Assembly: GCF_001641635.1 (NCBI RefSeq)
Contig: NZ_LUUB01000030.1
Coordinates: forward strand, 9,010 to 42,650
Direction of reading: 5' to 3'
Source: Bradyrhizobium centrolobii
GTDB lineage: Bacteria; Pseudomonadota; Alphaproteobacteria; Rhizobiales; Xanthobacteraceae
Length of the DNA stretch: 33,641 bases
Within the stretch, counting starts at the first letter, position 1, and each line of letters begins with the position of its first letter. The position numbers and the translations under genes were made by a program. The notes under the pieces were generated by a model. The model was given only the letters and a program-made list of their open reading frames with translations, was not told the DNA's origin and searched no databases. Positions 1 through 7,201 of the stretch are shown here, in pieces.

Positions 1-240
1 GCCGCGCCGTTGTCGCCGCAGTCGATCGGTGACGCAGGCCGCATGCCGCAAGGCAATCCGGACGCTCATCCCGCAGTCACCACCAGCGAGGAAGCCGCTC
101 ATCTGAGGCCCGAGCAGGTTCGCTGGCACGGCCACTGGCATCACCGCCACTGGGGCTGGCGTCACCGGCATTGGGGCTGGCGTCATCGGCACTGGGGTTG
201 GCGCCGTCGCTGGCATCGCCGCCACTGGAGGCATTGGTAG
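1..240 (+). CDS. His/Trp-rich repeat protein, 5' end outside window
   Basis: The frame is open from the left edge, so the true start may lie upstream. Inside the window a TTG at 10 and an ATG at 43 are possible starts. The C-terminal half is made of HWGWRHR-type heptads encoded by three near-identical 21-bp units (148-168, 169-189, 190-210), followed by a degenerate His/Arg/Trp tail ending in HW at the stop. Such His/Trp-rich ends are common in small exported proteins of Bradyrhizobium and could bind metal, but no function is known to me. A strong terminator follows 32 bases downstream, which supports a real transcript ending here. Product class is inferred from composition only. Confidence 0.6.
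   Translation, partial: AAPLSPQSIGDAGRMPQGNPDAHPAVTTSEEAAHLRPEQVRWHGHWHHRHWGWRHRHWGWRHRHWGWRRRWHRRHWRHW
148..210 (+). repeat. three 21-bp tandem coding repeats
   Basis: Three consecutive 21-bp units starting CACTGGGG, CATTGGGG and CACTGGGG encode HWGWRHR, HWGWRHR and HWGWRRR. Differences are mostly at third codon positions, so the repeat is kept at protein level. Confidence 0.85.
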
Positions 241-271
241 GTCGGGGCCGGCAACTCGGCCTGCCGATGAC

Positions 272-302
272 AAACGGGGACCGCTTTGCGGTCCCCGTTT
301 TT
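272..302 (+). terminator. rho-independent terminator after the His/Trp-rich gene
   Basis: A perfect 13-bp stem (272-284 paired with 288-300), a TTT loop and a run of T continuing to 302. It lies just downstream of the stop at 240 on the same strand. Confidence 0.9.
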
Positions 303-320
303 GTTCAGAGATCACCGGAC

Positions 321-360
321 AAAAAGAAAGTGGCCGCGCCAGCCGATGGCGCGGCCACTT
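321..360 (-). terminator. rho-independent terminator of the GCG_CRPN gene
   Basis: A perfect 13-bp stem (328-340 with 348-360) and a 7-base loop. Read on the minus strand it is followed by CTTTTTG-like sequence (321-327), so it terminates the minus-strand gene ending at 376. Together with the terminator at 272-302 it separates two convergent genes. Confidence 0.85.
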
Positions 361-375
361 CGCGAGGCGAAAAGA

Positions 376-621
376 TCAGATCGGACGGCAGCGGCCGCCC
401 CACCAGCGGAAGCCATAGGGGCAAACGCGTGCGCGCGGCACCACGACGACCGGCGCCGGGGCGACCACGACCGGGCCCGGGCGCACAACGACCGCAGCGC
501 GGCGGCAACCGCCATAGGGGCCGCGGTACCAGCCGGGACCGCAGCCGCCGGCGGCGCTGGCCACCTCGCTGAAACCGACGACCGTGCTGGCGAGCACGAC
601 AGCTGCGAGCAGATATTTCAT
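376..621 (-). CDS. GCG_CRPN-type small secreted protein
   Basis: An 81-residue protein. The start at 621 is chosen because AAGGAAG lies just upstream and the protein then opens with a signal peptide (MKYLLAAVVL, cleavage likely near ASA-AG, residue 24). The mature part starts GGCGPGWYRGPYGGCR, the hallmark of the GCG_CRPN prefix domain seen in short rhizobial secreted proteins. A Val/Pro-rich linker (residues 43-62) and a second Cys pair (C67 and C78) follow. Four cysteines could form two disulfides in the periplasm. The function of the family is unknown. A longer in-frame extension to 741 exists but would bury the signal peptide and is rejected. Confidence 0.85.
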   Translation of the reverse strand: MKYLLAAVVLASTVVGFSEVASAAGGCGPGWYRGPYGGCRRAAVVVRPGPVVVAPAPVVVVPRARVCPYGFRWWGGRCRPI

Positions 622-799
622 TTGATCTTCCTTCTCGTCCTTGGGGCAGGCGCTTGCGGCGCACAATGAATCAAAAGACACGATTCGACACATTAAATTT
701 CGGAGATGTGTCGACACGGCGCGATCCAACTTGGCAACCAAGACCTGAATACGACGTGAAGGTGCGCCCCAGTGTCGCTCCAGGCGAGGGCGAATGGCG

Positions 800-1807
800 C
801 TAGCGGCCGAGGAAGCCGAGCACCAGCTCCCGGTACTTGTCGGGCGCTTCCAGGAAGACGAGGTGACCGGTGTCCGGAATCACCTCCGCCCGCGCGTTCG
901 GCATCTTCGCGGCCAGCGCTTTTGCGAGATCGGCGTTGTGTCCCATCTTCGGCCGCAGCGCTTCCGGTGCGTTCGGCCGGCCCGGCGCGTTGTGGTCGTC
1001 GGCGCCCATGATGAACAGCGTCGGCTCGGTGATCAGCGGAATCTCGTGCGCCACCGGCTCGCGATAGATCATCTGGCCAGAGCTGACGAAGGCGCGCAGC
1101 CAGCGCGGATAATCCGGGCTGCCCTTGATGTTGAAGCGGGCGTCGATGAACGGCGTGATCTGATCCGGCGGAAGCTTGATTGCGTAGTTGGTCTCGAGCT
1201 GCTTGCGGTAGCCGTCCGCCGTCAGTCTGTCCTCATTCTCGATGATCTTCTCGGTCGGCACCGGCGGCACGTAGAGGCGGTAATCTTCCAGCCCGATCGG
1301 CGCGGTGAGCACCAGATGCGCAACCCGATCCGGATAGGCGCGCGCGATGCGCACCCCTAGCATGCCGCCCATGGAGTGGGCGACGATGTCGGCCTTGTCG
1401 ATCTTGAGATGATCGAGCAGGGCGATGGTGTTGCGCGCCAGCGTGTCGAAATGCAATTCGCCTTGCGGCTTGGAGGATTTGCCGAAACCGATCTGGTCCG
1501 GCACCACGACGCGATAGCCGGCGTCATTCAGCATCTTGATCACCGGCGCCCAGTAGCTCGACGGAAAATTGCGCCCGTGCAGCAGCACGACGGTGCGGCC
1601 GTTCGGTTGCGCCGGCGCCACGTCCATATAGGCCATGCGGACGTTCTCGCCGTCATTGACGAGCGGCAGCAGATTGACGGGGTAGGGGTAGGCAAAGCCT
1701 TCGAGCGCGATGCCATAGGGCTCGCGGGGGGCGTCGGCGGCGCGGGATGGGAGAGGGGCGGAAGCGAGAAGGGCCGCGGTGACTGTGGCCAAAGCGAAGC
1801 GATTCAT
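800..1807 (-). CDS. exported alpha/beta hydrolase
   Basis: A 335-residue alpha/beta-hydrolase-fold enzyme with an N-terminal signal peptide (MNRFALATVTAALLASAP, cleavage near SRA-AD), so probably periplasmic. The oxyanion motif LLHGRNF lies near residues 75-81, the nucleophile elbow AHSMGG has Ser145, the acid is probably Asp270/271 in GADDHNAP, and the His is H315 in DTGHLVFLE. The triad is therefore complete. It resembles haloalkane dehalogenase/epoxide hydrolase-like esterases, but substrate cannot be assigned. An upstream in-frame ATG at 1837 falls inside a dispersed repeat and would hide the signal peptide, so 1807 is preferred. No operon partner is visible. Confidence 0.85.
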   Translation of the reverse strand: MNRFALATVTAALLASAPLPSRAADAPREPYGIALEGFAYPYPVNLLPLVNDGENVRMAYMDVAPAQPNGRTVVLLHGRNFPSSYWAPVIKMLNDAGYRVVVPDQIGFGKSSKPQGELHFDTLARNTIALLDHLKIDKADIVAHSMGGMLGVRIARAYPDRVAHLVLTAPIGLEDYRLYVPPVPTEKIIENEDRLTADGYRKQLETNYAIKLPPDQITPFIDARFNIKGSPDYPRWLRAFVSSGQMIYREPVAHEIPLITEPTLFIMGADDHNAPGRPNAPEALRPKMGHNADLAKALAAKMPNARAEVIPDTGHLVFLEAPDKYRELVLGFLGR

Positions 1808-1832
1808 TGAGGGGCTCTGCGCGTTATGGGAC

Positions 1833-1938
1833 GTCATTCCGGGGCGATGCGACGGGATCGCGCGACGCGCGACGCCGGAGCATCGAACCCGGAATCTCGA
1901 GGTTCCGGGTCTGGCCCTTCGGACCGTCCCGGAACGAC
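1833..1938. repeat. dispersed palindromic element, family A copy 1
   Basis: It is bounded by GTCATTCCGGGGC at one end and GTCCCGGAACGAC at the other, with an internal GAACCCGGAATCTCGAGGTT palindrome. It is about 90% identical, by eye, to the reverse complement of 31864-31969, and shares its ends with 14910-15008. It contains misleading short open frames. Confidence 0.85.
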
Positions 1939-1956
1939 AGTGCGCATAAAGCGACG

Positions 1957-1981
1957 GATGGCCGGGTCAAGCCCGGCCATC
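1957..1981. terminator. hairpin downstream of the ArsR gene
   Basis: A 10-bp perfect stem GATGGCCGGG / CCCGGCCATC with a 5-base loop. No T run follows on either strand, so it may be part of a dispersed repeat (its core resembles the end of the element at 4508-4610) rather than an intrinsic terminator. Confidence 0.4.
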
Positions 1982-2032
1982 CCAAGATCGTTCGATCACA
2001 CGCAAACGTGTGATTACGTTGCGGCCGCGTGA

Positions 2033-2731
2033 CTAGTCGTGCCCGTTACCGAACAGCGCGGCGAACTGCTTCTCGCCGGTGCGGGTGAAGTTCACCACGC
2101 GGCTGCCGGGCGTCGCATCGCGCGCGGCCCATTTCAGTTCGGTGAAGCGCTTCATCATGGCCGCGCCCAGGGTGCCGGCGAGATGATGGCGCCGCTCGCT
2201 CCAGTCGAGGCAGGCCTTGCAGACGGGGCGGCGCGGATGGGTGAGCATGTCGGGCGAGATCTGCAGATGCTTGGCCAGGAAGCGCTCGCCCTCCGGCGTC
2301 AGCTCGATCTCCTGCTTCTTCTGCTTCACCAGGCGCCGCTCGCGCAGGCTGTCGAGCATCTGCACGCCGAGATCGCCGGCAAGATGGTCGTAGCAGATCC
2401 GCGCCCGCCGCAGCGCCGGATCCTTCGGCCCGGTGCGCACGCGCATGTGGCCGGCGCGCGCGGCCAGTCCCGCGAGCCCTTCGAGCACGCCGGCGACGTC
2501 GGGATCGGTGAGGCGGTAGTAGCGGTGCCGGCCCTGCTTCTCCGGCTCGACCAGTCCGCCGGCCTCGAGCTTGGCAAGATGGGAGCTTGCGGTCTGTGGC
2601 GTGATGCCGGCCTCCTGCGCGAGCTCGCTCGCGGTGAGCGCGCGGCCGTTCATCAGCGCGGTGAGCATGTTGGCGCGGGCAGGGTCGCCGACGAGCGAGG
2701 CGACCATGGCGATGTCGGGTCCTGATTTCAT
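2033..2731 (-). CDS. ArsR/SmtB-family winged-helix regulator
   Basis: A 232-residue regulator. Residues 1-85 form an ArsR-type winged helix: [15 protein letters not shown] opens it, [18 protein letters not shown] (residues 45-62) is the recognition helix, and RHRYYRL is the wing. The C-terminal half is longer than in classical ArsR and carries a conserved-looking CKAC pair (C171, C174) in [10 protein letters not shown], which could bind metal or a thiol-reactive ligand. The longer frame up to 2857 runs into a dispersed repeat (translated RFARNDD), so 2731 is the supported start. It is divergent from the NIPSNAP-ABM-lyase operon, which it probably controls. An inverted repeat covers its own start codon, suggesting autorepression. 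Confidence 0.88.
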   Translation of the reverse strand: MKSGPDIAMVASLVGDPARANMLTALMNGRALTASELAQEAGITPQTASSHLAKLEAGGLVEPEKQGRHRYYRLTDPDVAGVLEGLAGLAARAGHMRVRTGPKDPALRRARICYDHLAGDLGVQMLDSLRERRLVKQKKQEIELTPEGERFLAKHLQISPDMLTHPRRPVCKACLDWSERRHHLAGTLGAAMMKRFTELKWAARDATPGSRVVNFTRTGEKQFAALFGNGHD

Positions 2732-2757
2732 GCTTCGATGATAGCCGAAGCATTGTA
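2730..2757 (-). promoter_or_regulatory. probable ArsR operator and -10 box
   Basis: ATGCTTCG (2730-2737) and CGAAGCAT (2746-2753) form a perfect 8-bp inverted repeat with an 8-base spacer. Read on the minus strand, TACAAT (2752-2757) is a good -10 hexamer overlapping the repeat and would give a very short leader. This layout is typical of an autoregulated ArsR gene. Binding is inferred. Confidence 0.55.
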
Positions 2758-2787
2758 GCCGGGCAAGCGCGTAGGGTGTCACTACAT

Positions 2788-2820
2788 CGTCATTGCGAGC
2801 GAAGCGAAGCAATCCAGACT
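2788..2820. repeat. dispersed element, family C (CGTCATTGCGAGCG)
   Basis: CGTCATTGCGAGCGAAGCGA followed by AGCAATCCAGA is a widespread short repeat in Bradyrhizobium-like genomes. It lies in the leader of the NIPSNAP operon and explains spurious extensions of both flanking genes. Confidence 0.6.
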
Positions 2821-2883
2821 GCTTCAGCGGCGACGGGATCGCCTGCGCTTCTCGCAAGGCTGGCTTTGAAAAAGGAGCCCATC

Positions 2884-3192
2884 ATGTCCGTCACCGTCTT
2901 CATCCGCTACCAGCTCGATCCGTTCAAGCGCGCGCAGTTCGAGGAGTATTCCAAACGCTGGCTCACCATCATCCCGAAATGCGGCGGCGACCTGATCGGC
3001 TATTTCATGCCGCATGAGGGCACCAACAACATCGCGTTTGCGCTGATCACCTTCGAGAGCCTCGCCGCCTACGAGGCGTATCGCGCGCGGCTGCGCCAGG
3101 ACGCGGAAGGCATGGCCAATTTCCATTTCGCGGAGGAGAACAAGTTTATTCTTGGCGAGGAGCGGACCTTCCTCCGCAAGGTGGTATTGTAG
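2884..3192 (+). CDS. NIPSNAP family protein
   Basis: A 102-residue protein starting [20 protein letters not shown]. The start is set by AAAAAGGAG seven bases before the ATG. Sequence and length fit a single NIPSNAP domain: a ferredoxin-like dimeric alpha/beta-barrel fold with an opening beta strand ending in YQLDPFK, a conserved [16 protein letters not shown] core and [16 protein letters not shown] helix. Bacterial members are small cytosolic proteins of mostly unknown reaction. It is first in a tight plus-strand run with an ABM-fold protein (28 bases on) and a lyase, and is divergent from an ArsR regulator, so it likely acts with them. The specific role is not known. Confidence 0.85.
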   Translation: MSVTVFIRYQLDPFKRAQFEEYSKRWLTIIPKCGGDLIGYFMPHEGTNNIAFALITFESLAAYEAYRARLRQDAEGMANFHFAEENKFILGEERTFLRKVVL

Positions 3193-3220
3193 GGCAAGAC
3201 GTCATCAGCAGGAGATGCCC

Positions 3221-3571
3221 ATGATCGCCGTGATCTTCGAGGTCTGGCCGAAGCCGGAACACCGCCAGGACTATTTCGATCTCGCGGCTGACCTAAAACC
3301 GCTCCTGCAGACCATCGACGGCTTCATCTCGGTCGAACGGTTCGAAAGCCTGACCGAGAAGGGCAAGATCCTGTCGCTGTCGTTCTGGCGCGACGAGGCG
3401 GCCGTCGAGGCCTGGCGCAACACGATGGAGCACCGCCGCACTCAAGCCAAAGGCAGGGCAAAGATATTTGCCGATTATCACCTGCGCATCGCCAGCGTCA
3501 TCCGTGACTATGGCATGACAGATCGCGAGCAGGCGCCGAAGGACAGCCGCGCAGTGCACGACGCGAACTAG
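3221..3571 (+). CDS. antibiotic biosynthesis monooxygenase (ABM) domain protein
   Basis: A 116-residue protein. Two ATGs are close together (3215 and 3221); AGGAG at 3210-3214 directly abuts the first, so 3221 with six-base spacing is chosen. MIAVIFEVWPKPEHRQDYFD and the later GFISVERFES and SLSFWRDEAAVEAWRN segments are typical of ABM dimeric alpha/beta-barrel proteins (about 95-115 residues). This fold includes cofactor-free monooxygenases and heme-degrading enzymes. No heme-ligating residue can be assigned with confidence. The C-terminal tail after residue 100 is polar and probably disordered. It is the second gene of the ArsR-linked operon, between the NIPSNAP protein and the lyase-family enzyme. 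Confidence 0.85.
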   Translation: MIAVIFEVWPKPEHRQDYFDLAADLKPLLQTIDGFISVERFESLTEKGKILSLSFWRDEAAVEAWRNTMEHRRTQAKGRAKIFADYHLRIASVIRDYGMTDREQAPKDSRAVHDAN

Positions 3572-3645
3572 CGGTGCCGGGGCGCGCACTGGCGCTGCCC
3601 CGGATGCGTGCCTATGTCTGCGCGGCCAACAACGGAGAGAGACAC

Positions 3646-4455
3646 ATGCCAGTCACCACTGCGGACAAGCGCGCGACGTTCAGGAAGATGCACGAGGCCG
3701 GCTGCTTCATCCTGCCCAATCCGTTCGACGTCGGCAGCGCGAAAGCGTTGCAACATCTCGGCTTCAAGGCGATCGCCTCAAGCAGCGCGGGTTTTGCCTG
3801 GACCATCGGCCGCGCCGACAATCGCGTCAGCGTCGACGACGTCTGTCAGCATCTGGCAGCATTGTGCTCGGCCGTCGACATCCCCGTGAACGCGGACTTC
3901 GAGGGTGGCTTCGCGATCGAGCCCGAGAAGGTCGCCGAAAATGTCGAGCGCGGGGTGCGGACCGGCGTGGCCGGACTGTCGATCGAGGATTCCACCGGCG
4001 ACAAGGACAAGCCGATCTACGAGCGCGCGCTCGCGGTCGAGCGCATCAAGGCGGCGCGCAAAGCGATCGGTGACAGCGGCACGCTGCTGGTTGGCCGCTG
4101 CGAGGCGTATCTCTGGGGTGTGACCGATCTCAAGCTCGTCATCGACCGGCTCACGGCTTACGCGGAAGCCGGCGCCGATTGCCTCTATGCGCCGGGCCTG
4201 AAGACGCGCGAGGATATCGCCGCGGTGGTGAAGGCGGTGCATCCAAAACCGTTCAACCTGCTGATCGGCGGCGCCGGGCTATCCTTGCAGGAAGCCGCCG
4301 ATCTCGGCGTGCGCCGGATCAGCGTCGGCGGTTCGCTCGCGCGTGCCGCCTGGGGTGGCTTCATGCGCGCGGCGAAGGAAATGGCGGAGAAGGGGACCTT
4401 TACGGAGTTCGCGAGCGGATATCCCGGCGGCGAGCTCAACAAGATGTTTGGCTGA
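3646..4455 (+). CDS. isocitrate lyase/PEP mutase superfamily enzyme
   Basis: A 269-residue TIM-barrel enzyme of the isocitrate lyase/phosphoenolpyruvate mutase superfamily. ATG 3646 follows GGAGAGA. Visible family features: FILPNPFDVGSAKAL near the N terminus, the SSSAGFAW loop, NADFEGGF and LSIEDSTGD carrying the acidic Mg-binding residues, LVGRCEAYLWG, and a C-terminal RRISVGGSLARAA strand. The KKCGH cysteine loop of true isocitrate and methylisocitrate lyases is absent, so it is not expected to be either. C-C or C-P lyase, or oxaloacetate-type hydrolase, chemistry on a 2-oxo or dicarboxylic acid is possible. It is the third gene of the ArsR-controlled run; a hairpin terminator follows. Confidence 0.88.
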   Translation: MPVTTADKRATFRKMHEAGCFILPNPFDVGSAKALQHLGFKAIASSSAGFAWTIGRADNRVSVDDVCQHLAALCSAVDIPVNADFEGGFAIEPEKVAENVERGVRTGVAGLSIEDSTGDKDKPIYERALAVERIKAARKAIGDSGTLLVGRCEAYLWGVTDLKLVIDRLTAYAEAGADCLYAPGLKTREDIAAVVKAVHPKPFNLLIGGAGLSLQEAADLGVRRISVGGSLARAAWGGFMRAAKEMAEKGTFTEFASGYPGGELNKMFG

Positions 4456-4463
4456 CGCAAACG

Positions 4464-4500
4464 AAAAGCGGGCGGGACATTCGTCCCGCCGCTTCATTTT
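4464..4500 (+). terminator. terminator after the lyase operon
   Basis: An AAGCGGGCGGGAC stem pairs with GTCCCGCCGCTT around an ATTC loop, with a one-base bulge, followed by CATTTT. It lies nine bases after the stop of the lyase gene. Confidence 0.7.
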
Positions 4501-4507
4501 CTCTTGT

Positions 4508-4610
4508 CGTCATGCCCCGCGCCGGCGGGGCATCCAGTACGCGGCGGCCTCTCCACTCGAACTCTGCCGTTTCTGGAATACTGGATCGCCCGGTCAAGCC
4601 GGGCGATGAC
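4508..4610. repeat. dispersed palindromic element, family B
   Basis: It opens with GTCATGCCCCGC and closes with GGGCGATGAC, giving inverted ends. The inner segments CGCCGGCGGGGC and GCCCGGTCAAGCCGGGC are hairpins. It is a family of Bradyrhizobium-like intergenic elements with ends similar to family A but a different core. Confidence 0.7.
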
Positions 4611-4620
4611 AGTCGTGTTT

Positions 4621-5010
4621 TTACTTGGCGCCGTCAGACGGAGCCTGCGTATCCGGGGCCGGCTTGTTCGGCGCCGCACCCGTGGTCATGCCCGGCGAGG
4701 TGTTGTTCTTCGGCGTTGCGTCACGCATGCCGGGAGGCGAGGCCGGATTGGCCGGCTGCGTCTGTGCGGTCTGCGGGGCCGGGGTGTTGCTGGCCTGGTT
4801 GGTCGTGCTCGTGTTGTTCAGGCCGTAGAACACGGCGCCGAGCACCAGCGCGATCGCCACGGCGAATAACGCAATCTTGCCGCTGGAGGCGGGGCCCTCG
4901 CCAAGCTCGGGATCGGCCTGCAGGTCGGCATCCCGGCGCGCCGCGCGAAGATGCTCATCCTCGGCGAGATTCGGGCGGTACGGATCGTTCGGAAAACGGT
5001 CGTCAGCCAT
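4621..5010 (-). CDS. small single-pass membrane protein, unknown function
   Basis: A 129-residue protein. The start at 5010 is supported by GAGGAG eight bases upstream. The first 45 residues are charged and Asp/Pro/Arg-rich (MADDRFPNDPYRPN). One transmembrane helix follows (KIALFAVAIALVLGAVFYGL, about residues 44-63). The rest is a low-complexity Thr/Asn/Pro/Ala/Gln tail, probably periplasmic and disordered. I do not recognise a functional domain. It is divergent from the TRIC-family channel gene, with shared half-sites between them, so the two may be co-regulated. Confidence 0.8.
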   Translation of the reverse strand: MADDRFPNDPYRPNLAEDEHLRAARRDADLQADPELGEGPASSGKIALFAVAIALVLGAVFYGLNNTSTTNQASNTPAPQTAQTQPANPASPPGMRDATPKNNTSPGMTTGAAPNKPAPDTQAPSDGAK

Positions 5011-5120
5011 CGATTGGTCTCCTCGGTTATTGCCCCGAGACAACCCGTGGCCGAGAGCTTCTGTTCCGTGCTCCTCATGCTTTCGTCGCATGTTGCCCAC
5101 GCCCCGGGAATCGGGAACCT

Positions 5121-5153
5121 GTTCATCGGGGATGAACCCTTGTTCATCCCCGA
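5121..5153. promoter_or_regulatory. three phased GTTCATC half-sites / hairpin
   Basis: GTTCATC occurs at 5121-5127, inverted at 5131-5137 and direct again at 5142-5148, one helical turn apart. The last two form a 12-bp perfect inverted repeat (5126-5137 with 5142-5153, CCTT centre). It lies between divergent genes, so an operator is inferred. Confidence 0.5.
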
Positions 5154-5195
5154 ACTCCGAGGCGTTAAGTTCCACCGCAGGGAAGGGAACAATCG

Positions 5196-5837
5196 ATGTG
5201 GAGCCTGCCACCGAGCGATAGCGTGTTGCACTTCCTGTCGCTGGTCGCGTTGACTGCGCAGGGCATGACGGCCGCGCTTGCGGCCGGCCGGCGCAGCATG
5301 GACTGGCTCGGGGTCTGCTTCCTCGGCTGCATCACCGCGCTCGGCGGCGGCACGCTGCGCGATCTCTTTCTCGGGCATTATCCGCTGGTCTGGGTCGCTC
5401 ACCCGATCTATCTCGCGATGAGCGGCGGCGCTGCCTTCATCACCATCCTGGTCGCGCGCCTCGTGCACCGGCTCAAGGTCGCCTTCATCGTGCTCGATGC
5501 CATCGGCCTTGTCGTCTTCACCATGGCCGGCTGCGACGTCGCCTGGCAGATGGATGCCTCGCTGCCGATCGTCATCGTCTCAGGCATGGTGACGGGCTGC
5601 GCCGGCGGCGTTTTGCGCGACGTGCTCTGCAACGATGTGCCACTGCTCTTCCGCTCCGAGCTCTATGCGAGCGTCTCGGTCGTGACCGGCCTGTTCTATG
5701 CCACCGCGTTCGGCCTCAATCTCAACGCCGAGCTCTGGACCATTTTGACATTTGTGCTCGGCATCAGCTTCCGCCTGCTCGCGGTGCGCTACAAACGGGA
5801 GATGCCGAAATTCGTCTTCACGGAAGATGAGCGGTAG
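5196..5837 (+). CDS. TRIC/UPF0126-family membrane channel protein
   Basis: A 213-residue inner-membrane protein of the UPF0126 (YadS/YicG-like) family, the bacterial branch of trimeric intracellular cation channels. About seven transmembrane segments fill the length. The duplicated glycine signature is present twice: ALGGGTLRDLFLG (about residues 48-60) and GCAGGVLRDVLCNDVPL (about 134-150), as expected for the two inverted three-helix units. The usual family length is about 200-210 residues. GGGAAGGGA precedes the ATG. Bacterial members conduct monovalent cations or may carry small solutes; the physiological substrate here is not known. Confidence 0.92.
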   Translation: MWSLPPSDSVLHFLSLVALTAQGMTAALAAGRRSMDWLGVCFLGCITALGGGTLRDLFLGHYPLVWVAHPIYLAMSGGAAFITILVARLVHRLKVAFIVLDAIGLVVFTMAGCDVAWQMDASLPIVIVSGMVTGCAGGVLRDVLCNDVPLLFRSELYASVSVVTGLFYATAFGLNLNAELWTILTFVLGISFRLLAVRYKREMPKFVFTEDER

Positions 5838-5843
5838 GTCTTC

Positions 5844-5983
5844 ACCTCGCCCCGCTTGCGGGGAGAGGTTGGATTGCATCGTCAGATGCAATCCGGGTGA
5901 GGGGAAGTCTCCGCGTGTCCTTCTGGTACCGTGATTGCGGAAGCGGCCCCTCACCCCACCCCCCGTAAAAACGGGGAGAGGGG
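5844..5983. repeat. dispersed element CCTC(G/T)CCCC...GTGAGGGG, copy 1
   Basis: The CCTCGCCCCGCTTGCGGGGA hairpin at 5845-5864 extends to GAGG, then a GATTGCATC...GATGCAATC inverted repeat, GGGTGAGGGG, and an inverted CCCCTCACCCC...GGGGAGAGGG half. Related copies lie at 12884-13036 and 13969-13995. It fills the gap between two convergent genes. Confidence 0.8.
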
Positions 5984-5989
5984 GTTAAC

Positions 5990-7201
5990 CTACGGCTGCT
6001 CCTTGCGCGCCCTCGCCACCTGCGCCGGCGTCACCAGCGGCGCTGCGTTGCCCCAGGAATTGCGCATGTAGTTCGTCACCGCCGCGATCTGCTCGTCGGA
6101 CAATTGCTTCGCATAGGCCGGCATCTCGCCCGCGTTGGGCGCGCGGGGCGTCGTCACGGTGTGCGCGCCGTCGAGGATGATGCGGAGCGTGGAGGACGGA
6201 TTGATCGATTGCAGCAGCGCGTTGCCCGGCAGCGGCGGATAGATGCGCGGCGCGCCGGAGCCATCGGCCTCATGGCAGGCGATGCAGAGCCGCGCGTAGA
6301 CGGTCTGGCCGGCCTTCATCTCGGCATCGTCCGGTGGTGTCGCCGTCGGCTCGCGCCGCGCCGCCGGCAGGCCCTTCAGATACACCGCGATGGCCCGCAC
6401 GTCGGCATCGCTCATCTTCGAGGTCGAGTTGACGACGACCTGCGCCATTGGCCCGTCGGCGTGGCTCCTGGCGTTCCGTCCGCTCTGCAGATATTCGGTG
6501 GCGTCCTCAACGCTCCACGACTTCAACCCGCTGCGCGCAGCGCCATCGAGCCTTGGTGCGAACCAGCCGCCGATCTCGTTGCCGGAAAGCGCCAGCGCGT
6601 CCCTGTCCGCGCCAAAATAGTTCTTGGGCGTGTGGCAGGCGCCGCAATGGCTGAGCCCGGTGACGAGGTAGGCGCCGCGATTCCACTCGGCGCTCTGGCC
6701 CTGGTCCGGCTCGAACAGGCCGGGCTTGAAGAAGAAGTAGATCCAGGCCCGCATCAGGCCGCGATAGCTGAACGGCCAGCGCAGCTCCGGCGGCTTGTTG
6801 CGGTTAGTTACAGGGCTAAGCGTCGCAAGGTAGGCGCGGATCGCCAGCGTGTCGTTCTTGGTCATCCTCGTGAAGTAGGGATAGGGGAAGGCCGGGTAGT
6901 AAAGTGAGCCGTCCGGCGCGGTGCCGTAGCGCAGGGCGCGCGTGAAGTCGGCGTCGGTCCAGGCGCCGATCCCGGTGTCGCGGTCCGGTGTCAGGTTCGG
7001 CCCGAAGATCGCGCCGAATGGCGTGTCGATGCGCTTTCCGCCGGCGAAGGGCTTTGCCGGATCGGCGGTGTGGCAGCCCGCACAGTCCCCGGCCACGACC
7101 AACGCCTCGCCGCGGGCGATCATCTCCGGCGACGGCTCGCTGGCTGCGGCTGCGCTCGCAACTGCACTGCACAAAACCAGACCCGCCAGAATCATCCGCA
7201 T
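5990..7201 (-). CDS. exported triheme cytochrome c (alcohol dehydrogenase cytochrome-subunit type)
   Basis: A 403-residue protein with a signal peptide (MRMILAGLVLCSAVASAAAA). GGAGGA eight bases before 7201 fixes the start over an ATG ten codons upstream. Three CxxCH heme sites are visible: CAGCH (C40, H44), CGACH (C186, H190) and CIACH (C306, H310), each followed by a distal Met candidate. The motif FGPNLTPDRDTGIGAWTDAD and the three-domain layout match membrane-associated cytochrome c subunits of PQQ or FAD alcohol, aldehyde and gluconate dehydrogenases. Such subunits pass electrons from the dehydrogenase to ubiquinone or a terminal oxidase. No dehydrogenase subunit is adjacent, so the partner is elsewhere or the protein acts as a soluble carrier. 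Confidence 0.9.
   Translation of the reverse strand: MRMILAGLVLCSAVASAAAASEPSPEMIARGEALVVAGDCAGCHTADPAKPFAGGKRIDTPFGAIFGPNLTPDRDTGIGAWTDADFTRALRYGTAPDGSLYYPAFPYPYFTRMTKNDTLAIRAYLATLSPVTNRNKPPELRWPFSYRGLMRAWIYFFFKPGLFEPDQGQSAEWNRGAYLVTGLSHCGACHTPKNYFGADRDALALSGNEIGGWFAPRLDGAARSGLKSWSVEDATEYLQSGRNARSHADGPMAQVVVNSTSKMSDADVRAIAVYLKGLPAARREPTATPPDDAEMKAGQTVYARLCIACHEADGSGAPRIYPPLPGNALLQSINPSSTLRIILDGAHTVTTPRAPNAGEMPAYAKQLSDEQIAAVTNYMRNSWGNAAPLVTPAQVARARKEQP

Noticed and set aside
2731..2857. N-terminal extension of the ArsR protein
   Set aside because: The extra 42 residues translate a dispersed repeat (RFARNDD) and lie beyond the operator and -10 box.
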